The position numbers were made by a program, and so were the translations under genes. A DNA stretch of 64,000 bases from Gongronella butleri (lineage: Eukaryota > Mucoromycota > Mucoromycetes > Mucorales > Cunninghamellaceae), in NCBI GenBank assembly GCA_025201375.1, contig JAIWZP010000048.1, positions 124,001 to 188,000 on the forward strand, given 5' to 3'. Numbering within the stretch: position 1 is the stretch's first letter; each line of letters opens with the position of its first letter. Of this stretch, positions 10,990-22,100 are shown one piece after another. The notes under the pieces are model-generated. The model did no database searches. It worked only from the letters and a program-made list of their open reading frames with translations, and was not told the DNA's origin.

Positions 10990-11959
10990 GCAACGCGCTA
11001 CACTGCCCAAAAAAAAGCGCAGAAGGCGCGTTTTCCAGATTTTGAAGGCCTGATGTGCATCCAGAAATTTTTTTACAGCCTGCCTGCCCGCCAATGAAAG
11101 ACGCGTCACGAGAGGAACTACGGCAGCAGTGCGCGGAGCAGTCCGCCCGATTTTTTTTTCAGCCCATGAATTTCAAAAACGCCACATTTGTTTTATTTTG
11201 CATTCATCTCGCCATCTGCATGGTCGAGCCCGTTGAAAAATACAGTAGCTACATCGCGTCGCATTCAGCGCAAATTTTCCAACAATTATGATAAAAAGCT
11301 TAAACCCCTAAAGCGCTACGACCACTTTTGAAAATTCAGGGGCCACTCAGGGGTCACGCTTTTCAAGCTCAGAAAATGCCAAATTTGGGAAATTTCGAAC
11401 TCCGAGTGATCAATGCATCCCAAGCAAGTAACTCCGGCAATTTGCGTTTGGCAGACAAAATGGCAGCCAGGTCGCCCCAGAGTAAAAAAAAAATGCCCAA
11501 AGAGTGACGCATGAATGGCGATCGACTAAAAAAAATGACTGTTTTGGTGCAAATTTTTTTGCAAAAAATTAATGTTTGACACTTCCAAATTAAGTTGCGT
11601 GGATTGCATGGAATTTTTTATTTTATTTTTTATTTTTTTTAATTTTTATTTTGCACACTTTTGTGCGCTGGGTGGGCTGCAGGCTGGTGTAGAAATGATC
11701 GATGCAAAAAGCCAAAACCCAAGCTAGCGCACTGCGAGTCATTCCATCATTAGATGCTTTGGTCCCCTATTTGTTAGTGAAACTGCAATAAAAATCATAG
11801 GTCTATTAGACCGTTGGAGAGCAAATCACGATCAAAAAATTTGATGAAAAAGTGGATTTTCTCTGCGAGTTTTAGCCATCCATCGATGAAACTGGCCTCA
11901 TTCGATACTGTACAGTACAGTAGTGATTCAAGCATTCAACAAATGTTACAGTATTTTCA
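10990..11959. repeat. Dispersed repeat, copy 2
   Basis: Collinear with 32220-33050 over roughly 850 bp, including near-identical blocks such as the one at about 11385-11431 (AAATTTGGGAAATTTCGAAC and following) and the one at about 11312-11358. It is broken on the right by the inverted-repeat element at 11960. It contains TACAGTA at 11241-11247, a 17-bp ladder at 11906-11922 and TACAGTA at 11947-11953. No conserved reading frame. Confidence 0.85.
11906..11922. repeat. Triple footprint ladder TA-CTG-TA-CAG-TA-CAG-TA
   Basis: In repeat copy 2 the context TTCGA-[ladder]-GTGATTC replaces a single TA in copy 1 (TTCGA-TA-GATATTC, TA at 192-193). Copy 3 has CA at the matching point (about 33040). 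The net gain is three 5-bp units. Confidence 0.7.
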
Positions 11960-12428
11960 CTAGGGTTGTTAATTCGAGCGAGCGAGACGAGATTCACCTT
12001 GTCTCGTCTCGTCTCGACAAAATTCTGGGTCATCTCGATCGAGATTCTCCTGGTCGAGATCGAGCGAGATTCGAGCGAGATTCGAGAATGTCACATGACA
12101 AAACTCGAGCATTTTTCTTCAAAACTTTGTCTGGTGGGGTGAAAAAATCCACCAAAAAAGTCGACACAAAGACAAGAGTTGAACCTTTCACATCCTGATG
12201 AGTGCCAAGACAAAGCTTTTTCCCATTGCACCACACCACTAATCTTCTAAAATACATGATGAAACATTACACCTAACCTAATTTTTTTTGTTCGAGATTC
12301 GAGCGAGACGAGCGAGATTTTACTTTCTTGTCGATCGAGACGAGCGAGACTCAAGTCGTCTCGATCGTCTCGATCTCGTCTCGAACCCTCGAGATTTTCG
12401 AGCGAGATTCTCGATTTAACATCCCTAG
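11960..12428. mobile_element. hAT-like MITE with CGAGA/TCTCG subterminal repeats
   Basis: A 469-bp element with imperfect terminal inverted repeats. The left end is CTAGGGTTGTTAATTCGAG and the right end read on the minus strand is CTAGGGATGTTAAATCGAG, 17 of 19 matching. Inside each end lie many GAGCGAGA/TCTCGTCTCG motifs (about 11977-12090 and 12295-12417), as expected for transposase binding arrays. The core (12096-12294) has no transposase frame. TAGGGATG-type ends resemble Ac/hAT. The 8-bp flanks ATTTTCAC and GTTTGCTC match at five positions, so a decayed 8-bp duplication is possible. A TA duplication inside the CTAG ends cannot be excluded. Confidence 0.7.
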
Positions 12429-12846
12429 TTTGCTCGGGCCCAAGGCGAAACGCCACCAACGCCGTGCTGCACGCATCTCTGCGCGCGCCCTTGTATCAAA
12501 AGCGGACGCGTGCGTATCATACGTATGATATCTTTTCGAGGCATTGGCGCCCTGGGAAAGGCTGGAACGCGACACAGTGTGAATTTCATTTTACGAGCTC
12601 GACGATTTATTTGTCGAGCAAAGAGTTAAAATAATGAATGCAGTGGGCCAATTGATAAAGTCGTGTGTTTTCTCAAGCAATTTTTAATGGGATAGCTGTT
12701 TTTTTTTTTATCTCTTTCAATAGAAAAGGGGTGAAAGTGGCAAATCAAATGGGCAACTCCTGCATGATTTTGACGTGCATTCCCAGACAGTGATTTGTGC
12801 CACACCGCGGGACGGCGGGTTGCCTAAAAAAGATGACTTGAGAAAA

Positions 12847-12882
<36 letters not shown>

Positions 12883-12943
12883 TCGCCCCTTTTTCTTTTC
12901 CATCCGCGCATCTTTTTATTACATTGTGGCAATCGGACAAGCC
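12429..12943. promoter_or_regulatory. Spacer and leader of ERGIC3 gene
   Basis: Contains a perfect 16-bp palindrome TATCATACGTATGATA at 12515-12530, a T run of about 31 at 12850-12880 and a pyrimidine-rich leader. CCAAT occurs near 12647. No gene seen. Confidence 0.45.
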
Positions 12944-14612
12944 ATGGCCAAGCAAGGATCACTATTTGTTCGGTTTCGTCAGTTTGATGCGTATGCAAAG
13001 ACGCTGGACGACTTTCGCGTCAAGACGACGACGGGCGCCACAGGTACAAAAGAAGAAAGACTCCAAATGATGCGTTCGCCATTAGATGGAAACAACAAAA
13101 AGACGCGCCCTGTTTCCTTTTTGCCTGCCCATTTTCCTTGCTCATGCCCTCTGGCAACGCTCGTTTTGATCTCTTTATAATTTAGTGACGGTGCTGAGTG
13201 CGCTTGTGATTTTCTACCTGGTGCTGTCAGAATTTTGGGCCTATACCACGCCGCATTGGCAGCCCAGCCTCGTTGTCGACAAGAGCCGCAAGGAAAAGCT
13301 GAATATTCACTTCAATGTCACATTCCACCATATGCCCTGCCATAGTGAGTTTTGCCAGATATGGCTCTTGGACCAAGCAATTGACCCTTTTTTTTTTTCT
13401 TTTTTTTTTTTTCTATTTGCGCAGTGCTCAGCCTGGACGTGATGGATGACGCGGGGTCGCATTTGACGGGCCTCTCGCACAATGTGTTCAAGGTGCGATT
13501 GGATCCCCAGGGCAATGAGATTGACAAGAACAAAGAATATGGTATGAACAGGGTGGGATGAGGATATGACTGTGTTGTGTTTTTGGTGGGAATTCATGTC
13601 TTTTTTTTTTTTTTTTGTGCATCAGAACTCGGTGACAAGACACACGTGTTGCAAGAGGCATTGGCGTCCAAGGACGAGTGTGGCAGCTGCTATGGTGCGA
13701 CGTCGGCACGCGAGGATGGTTGCTGTCCGACGTGCGCGGATGTGCGCGAGGCGTACGTGAAGATGGGATGGGGGCTTGTGGAAATGGACAAGATCGAGCA
13801 GTGTGTGCGCGAGGACTGGAAGGAGCTGATTGAGCACCACTCCAACGAAGGCTGCAACATGCACGGCCAGCTGTCCGTCAACAAAGTGCGCGGCCAATTC
13901 CACTTTGCGCCCGGCCAGGCATTTGCCGCAGGCAACATGCATCTCCACGACATGCAGGCCTTCATGGCCGGCGCACCCGACGGCCACAAATTTGACTTGT
14001 CGCACGACATCCATCACCTCAAATTCGGGCCAATTGACGCCGAACACGTCCCCGAGGATCTGCTCGCTATCACCAACCCCCTCGGCGGCACGGGGGTAGT
14101 CACTAACAATCGTAAGTCACGTCTCACTTTGTGCCATTACCAAGCTATCGCGCCATTTTTTGTCGGGTCGTGAAAAACACGCGTCTCTAATTCCTACTTG
14201 TTCAATTTGTCATATAGCACACTCGGCCTTCCAATACCATCTCAAGATTGTGTCGACTGAGCTGCTTCCTCTCAAGGGCCGACCTGTCTACACCAACCAA
14301 TACTCGGTCATCAGCCAGGAACGCATTGTAAATGAGCACGGCGGAGGCGGCCTTCCAGGTAACAGATGAAGCGAGAGAACAAAAAAAAAATTGAGACGCG
14401 CTCACATCGACTTTTTAGGCGTCTTTTTCATGCTCGAAATCTCGCCAATGCAGATCATCCACCGTGAGACACACGCGTCGCTCTCTAGCTTCGTGACCAA
14501 CATTGTTAGCATTGCCGGTGGCATCTTCACGGTGGCAGGTCTATTGGATCGCCTGGTGTATCGCGCTGAGCGCTCGTTCAAGCGCAAAGTAGAATTGGGC
14601 AAAGCGCTCTAA
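12944..14612 (+). CDS. ERV46: ERGIC3/Erv46-type COPII cargo receptor
   Basis: Membrane protein cycling between ER and Golgi that, with Erv41, retrieves and sorts cargo in COPII/COPI vesicles. Exons 12944-13043, 13186-13344, 13425-13541, 13626-14111, 14218-14358 and 14419-14612; 398 aa, the usual length. N-terminal motif FRQFDAYAKT precedes transmembrane segment 1 (about 36-56, VLSALVIFYLVLSEFW). The lumenal part has PCHMLSLDVMDDAG, a Cys-rich loop (CGSCYGA..CCPTCADVREAY) and GCNMHGQLSVNKVRGQFHF. The C-terminal membrane segment is at FVTNIVSIAGGIFTVAGLLDRLVY. The cytoplasmic tail is basic and ends KVELGKAL. The first exon is only 100 nt. Confidence 0.95.
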
Positions 14613-14869
14613 TGAAATCTCATCTTTTTTTCAATACAAAAAATTATCACGTTCCTTTCGTTTTATAATGTTCTGTGATTTTATGATATTTGCTCTTTTT
14701 GTTGGTGCGCATTGAAAAAGTGGACGAGCGCGTCCGGCCAATTTGGCTGGCAGATGCGGGAAAAATGGAGGGGAGAGGATGGTCTTTTTGGCCGCCGCCT
14801 CGATTTTTTTTTTTTTCCCTTTTTCTTGCCGCTCCCTTCCTTTTCATTTTCGATCTATAAAAAGCAAGT

Positions 14870-15217
14870 ATGGGACGCAGTGCCAAGTTTTACAAGCGCC
14901 CGTCCAAGAAGCAAAAGGAGGTGATCAAGCTGACAAAGCCTGACACTATCAAAAAAGCGGGCGACGAGAAGAAACAAGCTGCCCAGCACGCGGCTCAAGC
15001 CGTTCTTGCCGCCGTGGTGCCGACGGCGACGTCGACAAAGGCCAAGGCCAAGACCCCCAAGGCCAAAACGGCCGACGAACATAGCATGGACGTGGATACC
15101 CCGGTGGCGCGCAGCAAGAAACCCGCCGACGAGCCATTGCTTCCCGAGAAACCCGATTACGTCGATCTTTTGGCGGGCAAAAAGACATACAAGCGCGTCC
15201 CCAGCAAGCGTCGTTGA
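14870..15217 (+). CDS. Small Lys-rich basic protein, probably nuclear/nucleolar
   Basis: Single-exon frame of 115 aa. The N-terminus MGRSAKFYKRPSKKQKEV and C-terminus YKRVPSKRR are strongly basic. The middle is an Ala/Lys/Thr low-complexity region with AKAKTPKAKTADEHSMDVD, and there is a short conserved-looking C-terminal block PEKPDYVDLLAGKKTYKR. Composition suggests a nucleolar or ribosome-biogenesis factor, but I do not recognise the family. A TATAAAA at 14856-14862 lies only 8 bp before the ATG, too close for a normal TATA element. Confidence 0.7.
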   Translation: MGRSAKFYKRPSKKQKEVIKLTKPDTIKKAGDEKKQAAQHAAQAVLAAVVPTATSTKAKAKTPKAKTADEHSMDVDTPVARSKKPADEPLLPEKPDYVDLLAGKKTYKRVPSKRR

Positions 15218-15585
15218 TCATTTTCTCCATTGTCGCCTCCATTCAGCACGTCAAACCCTGCCCAGACGGCAAAAAAAAAAACGGATTTTGTCCTTTCATT
15301 CCTTCATCTTTTTTCATTGCATCATGTTTTTTTTTTTTTGATAAAAGACTCGATTTTTTTTTTATTTGCCATTGTGGGGAGGGTGAAGGGAAAGGAGGTG
15401 TGTGTGGCTGCTACTTGAATCATTTTTTTTGGGGAATCCAGGGGATTTGCATTCTTGAGCGGGGGCATTTTTTCAATGTTTTTTTTGAGGATTTCAAGGT
15501 TTTTTGATCGAGTCTTGGGCCAAGCCAGGGGAAAAGGGAAAGGGGGGAAACGGTAAAAGGGGGATGTGGGGAATTGATGAAGGGC
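15218..15585. other. Spacer between convergent genes
   Basis: Convergent 3' regions of the basic-protein gene and Argonaute. T and A runs, no gene seen. Confidence 0.55.
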
Positions 15586-18500
15586 CTACATGAAGTACAT
15601 GACCTTTTGGAGATCAGGCTTGACGACGGCGAATGCGGCGAGCTGCTTCTCCGAATCGAGCGACTCCGAGGTGGCGTCGGTGTCGCTCCAATTCTCGCCT
15701 TGACGATGGAAGCGGGCGCGTGCGGCGACGAGATCGGCATAGTACGCGGGCGGGCAAATGGAAACGGCGCGGGTGGCACGGCCATAGATGTAGCAAAGGC
15801 GGTACGTGAGCTCCTGGAGCGCATCGGGTGTGAAGCCATTGTCATCGTACAAGACGTGGTAGTGAGTGGGACGCGACGTGCCTTGGAGACCGGCGTGCGA
15901 CTGCAAGAAGAAGTCGAATTCGAACGGATGGACAATGTCGGTATCGACGACAGTGCCTGGCATACAATTGCCGGTGCGGTCAGCGTCGGACTGCGAGACG
16001 GGGAAGAAGCGAGCGTGATGGCGCTTTTGCACAACGACGAACGTCATCTTGGGCTTGTAGTTGGGGTCGAGCGACGTGCACGCGGTGCGGATCGCGGCAA
16101 TCTCGTTTTCAAGCACTTGCGAGAATTGGCCCTCGGACACACCATCGCGGTAGAACACCATGCGCGCGGGTTTTTGACCAGTCGACTGGAAGAATGTCTT
16201 GAGCATGTCCTTGACCATGTTGGCCAAATCGGCAATGATTTCTGTGCGATTGGCTTGCACACGGATCGTCGACGCGTAGCGCGATGCAAACGCGTCCATG
16301 GACGCCGTCACTGCAGCAACAGATGGACGATTCATGTCGCCAGGTGACGGGTGAGTCACATCGGCACCAAAGATGATCGTGGGCACTTGAGCAACGAAGG
16401 GAATCTGCGAGCCATCCAAGAACACGTTGACACCGCCGAGCTTCATGTTGACCTTGAGACACACGTTGGCGCAGTATTGCTTCTTGGGTTCGCCAATGTG
16501 CTTGCTCTGCAGACACTGCGTGGGCACGCCGATGACTTTAAAAAGGGGGAAAAAAGAAAAAAGACGCGTCAATTTGACTATTTTTCCTATTTTTTTTCTT
16601 TTTTTTCTTTTTTTTTTTTTTTTTTTTTGCTTACTGGTGTCAGAGACGCGCTTGATTTCAGCGTACAATGCCACGCCAGTGTTGGGCAACAAGCAGAAAA
16701 TCATCTGGGGTTGAGCCTTGGCAGCATTACCGGCCTTGAGCCACGCCTCCTTGAGCGTGCGCTCGATGTTGCCCTGAGGATCGGCATTGGTGATGGGCGG
16801 CTGGCGATTGACGACGTTCTAGAAAAAAAGAAAAAGAAAAAGAAAAAGAAAAAAAAGGAGAAAAAATGAGCAATTGGTTTTTTTTTCTTTTTTTTTTTCA
16901 AAAAAAACGAGCTTACAAGACCGGTGTCAATGAAGGTCTGACACATTTCGCGAATGAAGCGCTGGATGGCTTGTGGGTTGAGGCTAGATGTGAAGTTGAC
17001 GACGGACCAAGAGCCGAGGGTGGCGCCCTTGGCGACCTTTTTGCCGCGGAGATTCCAAGCACCACCTTGGGGCGCAAAGACGGCGTCTTGGGAGCTGGGG
17101 TGGTACGAGATCTTGGGCGTGGGGAGGACGCGAGCATTGACCATGGCCATCTCGGGCTTGACGGTGACGCCGAATTCTTGCAAATGGGGGTTGTTCTTGT
17201 ACTGGAGCATCTGGATGCCCTGGTTGATCTTGTTGGCGCGGACATTGGGCTTTTGGCACGTGAACTTGATCATTTCGGCGGTCTGCTTCTCGTTGAGCTT
17301 CTTCATGTGGCGCTGGCCGGGCACAACCTCGCACACTTCCATGGGGAGGTAGGCATTCTTGCCAACAGAGATACAGGGCAGGAAGCCATAGGCGAGGCGC
17401 GTGTTGTAATTGGCGCGGAAGTAGTCGGCGACCGACAATTCCTTGCCATCTTCCGTGCTGAACATGGTCGAGTCGGCAGGCGAGGGCGTCAAGCGGTTGA
17501 TCTTGTACTTTCGGTTCTTTTCGCCACGATGCTTGGTCATGACACGGAGCGTCTTGAGCACCTTCTCGAGGCGGATCTTCTCGCGTTCGGGGATGCCGCG
17601 GCGCAAGTCGTCGACGGAGCGACGGCCAAGGATCTTGGCCACAATCTCGTGCAGAGGGCCAGATTCATAGAAAGCCGTGGCAGACACGTCCACATTGACC
17701 ATCATCTTGCCTAAGAAGCAAAAAGGGGACAAAGGGGTGCGTGAGTCATGTGAGTCGCGTGTTTTTCTTTAAAAAGTGTGGCAAAAACGCGTACTTTTCC
17801 TTCAAACGCGTGCCCTTTGTGGCAAAACGCGTGTTTTTTTTCTGTTTTTCTGTTTTCTTGTCTCTCTCTTGCTTACCAACAGTGGGGCGCGCCGACTGGT
17901 AGTAGCCTTGCCACACCTCACAGCCATTGGGCAAGGGGCGGCTGCCCTCGGGGGTGTAGAACGAGCGGCCGACCGTGCAGTACAAAGCAGAGGGAGCCTG
18001 GCGCATGAGAATGTCGAGGACCATGATCGCTAAGATAAGGGAAACAAATCATAATGAGTGAATCGGCCAATTAAAATGGACAAGGGGAGAAGGGGGGACA
18101 AGGGAGTCAAAAAGACAAAGAGAAACAAAAAAAAAAAAAAAAAAAGAGAGAGAGAGAGAGAGAGATGGGCGTGTGTCACGCGTCGACCGCATGGAAAAAG
18201 GCAGGAGGGACGGATTGACAACAATGAAAATAGAATTGAATTGACAGGCGCAAAGCGAGTGAAGAGCGTGGGAATGGGGAATACAAAGTGACAAGGAAAG
18301 CAAAAAAAGCGAAAAAAAGAGCGAAACGAGGAAAAAAAAAAAAGGGATACTTACCAGTCAAGCAGTTGTTGCTCAGTTCGCACTTGCCCTGCAAGAACAT
18401 TTGCAGCTCGGTCATGTTCACGGAGCCAACGGGACGGATGTTCAGCTTGAAAATGCCGCCGGAACGAGCCTTGCCCTCCTCTTGGAGGTTCACCTAAGAC

Positions 18501-18883
18501 AAATCAAGAAAAAAAGTGAGCCCAAATTCGAATGATAAACAAAGGGGAGTTTTTTTCTTCTTCTTCCTTTTTGGCCTTACCTCAAAGGTAATCGCGCTAT
18601 TGTCGTCGCCACATTGCAAGGGCTTGGGCGAGAAGATGTTGCGGCGACCGTCAAAGATGGCTCTGGTGCCCTTGAAGAAGGATTGACCAACACCTTCCTC
18701 AAAGCACATCCACACCTTGCGGAGGACGGCGGGAGGCGCCTCTGGCATAATCTGGACGTCCAAGTGCTGAATATTCTGCGAGGGAATCGAGGTCATTTCA
18801 AAGAAATTGGCGCGCACGCGCACGGCACGGCCGTTCTTGCCAGGACCGGGGCGAAGAACGAATTTCGTCAGTTGCGTCGACAT
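15586..18883 (-). CDS. Argonaute, slicer-competent
   Basis: RNA-silencing effector that binds small RNA and cleaves targets. Exons (minus): 18883-18581, 18493-18355, 18029-17877, 17710-16917, 16818-16635 and 16535-15586; 840 aa. Order is N-domain (FVLRPGPGKNGRAVRVRANFF), linker (VWQGYYQS), PAZ (ADYFRANYNTRL..GFLPCISVGKN..YLPMEVCEVVPGQR), MID (GSWSVVNF..IFCLLPN) and PIWI. The PIWI catalytic tetrad looks complete: Asp583 (FGADVTHP), Glu623 (NRTEII), Asp655 (FYRDGVSEGQ) and His749/751 (PTHYHVLYDD). The protein ends VMYFM. An intron holds A and GA runs near 18128-18164. At 840 aa it is slightly short because the N-terminal extension is missing, but no motif is lost. Confidence 0.95.
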
Positions 18884-19116
18884 GAGAAGCAAAAGTTAAA
18901 CAAAGAGAAAAAGGAAGGTAAAAAAAAAAGTGAGGAAGAGAAGGAAAAGGGAGAAAAAAACAACAAGCTCTCCGTTTTGAGTGTGATTCGGACTCTTTGA
19001 GGCCTCTGATTGGCCGCGTGTGACGCCCAGAATCCTCCTCGTACACTCGGCAGCCAATGATGGCGCGTATTCGACGCCCATCAAACACGATTTTTTAAAA
19101 AAAATTTATTGCCTTT
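18884..19116 (-). promoter_or_regulatory. Argonaute promoter region
   Basis: A CCAAT box on the minus strand at 19013-19009, about 126 bp before the ATG. The region also holds the 3' end of the Ca2+-ATPase transcript. No TATA box is evident. Confidence 0.45.
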
Positions 19117-22100
19117 TCAGACGGAATCTAAAGAGACACGCGTGTAAAATAGGGGGAGCGACAGCGCCTGCGTGTTTGCAGCGTTGCGGCAGCGGAAAAG
19201 CACGTCGTCCGGGACCATACGGATGAGCGAGCCAATGGGGATGGCAAAGAATCCAAGGCCAACGCACAGCGCCCAATGCGCCTGTGATAGCGGCACCGTT
19301 TGGAACGCAGAGCCTCCAAGCTGCACAATGACCACCTGGCCAACTACACAAATCACAATGATCACCATAAAGAACCGATTCCGCAACAATCCCTCCAAAA
19401 TGTTGAATTCATTGTCAATCCGCCGACAGCTGGTAAAAAAAAAAAAGAGAATGTGAGCTGGCCGTGTCGCCTCTTTTTTTTTCCTAAAAGACGCGTGGTC
19501 TCATTGTCACTTTTTATTTTTTCTCCTCTTTTTCCACACAATTCCTCTATTTTTCGCTTTTCCCCGTCCCCTCCCCCAATCCAGTCTTACTTGAGCTCGT
19601 TAAAGATTTGACAAAAAACAAAGGTGGTAAAGACGATGGTCTGGAGCGTGGCGGGATCGTCGTGCAGGGATGGGAGCAGCCAATTGGTGTAAAGCAGGGT
19701 GGGGATGAGAATCATCTGGTAAAGGGCTTGACCAAGGATCATTTTCCACATGGTGGGTGTGATCAATGGGGCGGATCGTGGCTCCGGCTGTCTGTGCAAC
19801 AGATGGGGTGTGGGTGGGTCGGTGGCGAGGGCGAGGGCGGCAAAGGTGTCCATGATGAGGTTGACCCAGAGCAATTGGACGGCGGTGAGGATCGATGCCT
19901 GGTCATGGCTGATAAGCGCCGACAGCATGGTGAGGAGGACGGCAGTGATGTTCACGGTGAGCTGGAATTGGAGGAATTTTTTGACGGAATCGTTGACACA
20001 TCGGCCCCAGGCAATGGCGTGCACAATATTGGCGAAATTGTCGTTCATGAGCAAGATACTGGAGGCCTCTTTGGCCACCTCGGTGCCCGATTGGCCCATA
20101 CTGAAGCTGACATGCGCGGCTTTGAGTGCGGGCGCGTCGTTTGTTCCATCGCCAGTGACAGCAACAATATCGCCGTGTTCTTTGAGCACTTGAATCAATA
20201 GCCGCTTATCATCGGGCGTGCATCGCGCAAGTACGCGCAAATGCGGTAATAATGACGCGCGCAGGTCGGGGGAAAGACGCCGGAATGACGCGCCATCCAT
20301 GGCCAAATCGCCATATTGGTAAATTCCGCATTTTCGTGCAATTGTCTTTGCCGTCACCATGTTGTCACCCGTGACCATGCGCACACAAACGCCTGCACTC
20401 TGGCAGTCTTGCACGGCCTGCTTGACACCGGCGCGCAATGGGTCTTCAATGGCAAGCATGCCAATAAATGTAAAGCTGCCCTCTTGAACCAATTCTTCAA
20501 GCAAAAGGCTTTGATCCGGCTCAAAAGAAAAGTCCTTGTACGCGAGGACAATGGTGCGCAAGCTCTTGGACCCATAGTTCTGCAAGATCTTGGCCAATCG
20601 CTGGTAATTGTGCTCCGTCATGGCCCTTGTTTGCACTGCGTACCTATCGGCAGCCTCACCTTGATGGTAAGACGCGTCGTGCATGGACAACAGATGTGTG
20701 CATTGCGCGAGCAGCACTTCCGGCGCTCCCTTGACGTGCACGCGCCACGTGTCGCCCACGCGAATCACCGTCGCCATGCATTTTGCCCGCGAATCAAACG
20801 GATAAACGCGTACAACTGGCCAACACGCACGCAAACATTCAAACGGCTCGCTGTCCAATTGATCGCGCGAAAACGTCAACAGCGCGGTCTCTGTCTTGTT
20901 GCCCACGAGCGTCGTGCTGAGCCGGAACGCCGTCGAATTGACGGCCACCGCCTGATTGACAAAACACCGCACCGGCAGTGGCAAACGGCAGCGCACGGCA
21001 CTCATGTCCACCAAATCGGCACGGTACCCGGGTGCCTCCTTTTGGAACCGGAACGACGACCCCAGCGTGCCTGCCACCACCGTCATTTTGTTCTGTGTCA
21101 ATGTGCCCGTCTTGTCCGAGCAAATCGTGGTTGCATTGCCCATCGTCTCGCATGCCGCAAGAATACGTACCAAATTGTGCTCCTTGAGCATCCTTTGCGT
21201 CGCATAGGCCAAAGCTAAAAAAAAATAAAAGAAAGAAAGAAAGAGAAAAAGAAAGAGAAAAAATTGGACAAAATGGATCAGAAAACGCATAAAACGAAGC
21301 GACGCGCCCTCAGCAGCGGAGTTGTCGTTTTAGGCATTTACGATGAAACTCCGCTTAAATGACTTGTTCCCCCTTTTTTTTCGCTCTTTCGTTTTTTTTT
21401 TTCTCTTTTTTTTTTCTTTTTTTTTTCTTTTTTTTTTCTTTTACCAAGAGTGACGGCCAAAGGCAAGCCCTCTGGTACGGCCACGACGACGACGGTGACG
21501 GTGGTGATGAGGATGTGTGTGAGCTGATCAACCATTTGCGTGACGGGGGGCTCGGATGGGTCTGCCAAAAAATCAAAGACGGCGCGAATGGAGAGCAGCA
21601 TGAAGAGGAGGCCAGCGGCGGCGACGCCGAGCTTGGCAATGTACGCGGCAAGGTCATTGAGCTTTTCTTGGAGCGGCGTCATCTCGGATTGTACGCGCAG
21701 GGCCATGAGTGTGCGCCCGTGGAACGAATGCGGGCCGACGGCCGTCACCATGTACGTGCAAATGCCCTCGAGCACTTTGCTTCCGCTGATCATGAACGGA
21801 TCTGGCCGATGTGGCTCGTGGTGTGCGTGCGTCTGAGCTAAAGACACCGATTTGTCGTTTTTGGCATCGTCTGCGCGCAAAATCATGAAATCGTCGCAGC
21901 ACAGCTGCCAATGCGCCTTGCGCACCGCGTCAGATTCACCCGTCGCCGCCGACTCGTCGCACTTTGTGCCGTGGCCCTGGATAAACACGCCGTCTGCAGG
22001 CACAATGTCGCCTGGCTCAAGTGAAAGCACGTCACCTACTTGGATGTCGTGAATGGAAATCAGGCACGGCTGCCCGGAGCGAATCGCCTTTTAAAAAGGA

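Noticed and set aside
14856..14862. TATAAAA before the small basic protein
   Set aside because: Only 8 bp before the ATG, which leaves no room for a transcription start and leader.
15574..16347. 257-codon plus-strand frame over Argonaute
   Set aside because: Antisense shadow of the PIWI exon, caused by GC-rich codon use.
18128..18164. A and GA runs as a special regulatory element
   Set aside because: They lie inside an Argonaute intron and look like ordinary simple repeats.
20316..21218. 300-codon plus-strand frame over the Ca2+-ATPase
   Set aside because: Antisense shadow of the catalytic exon; no recognisable protein.
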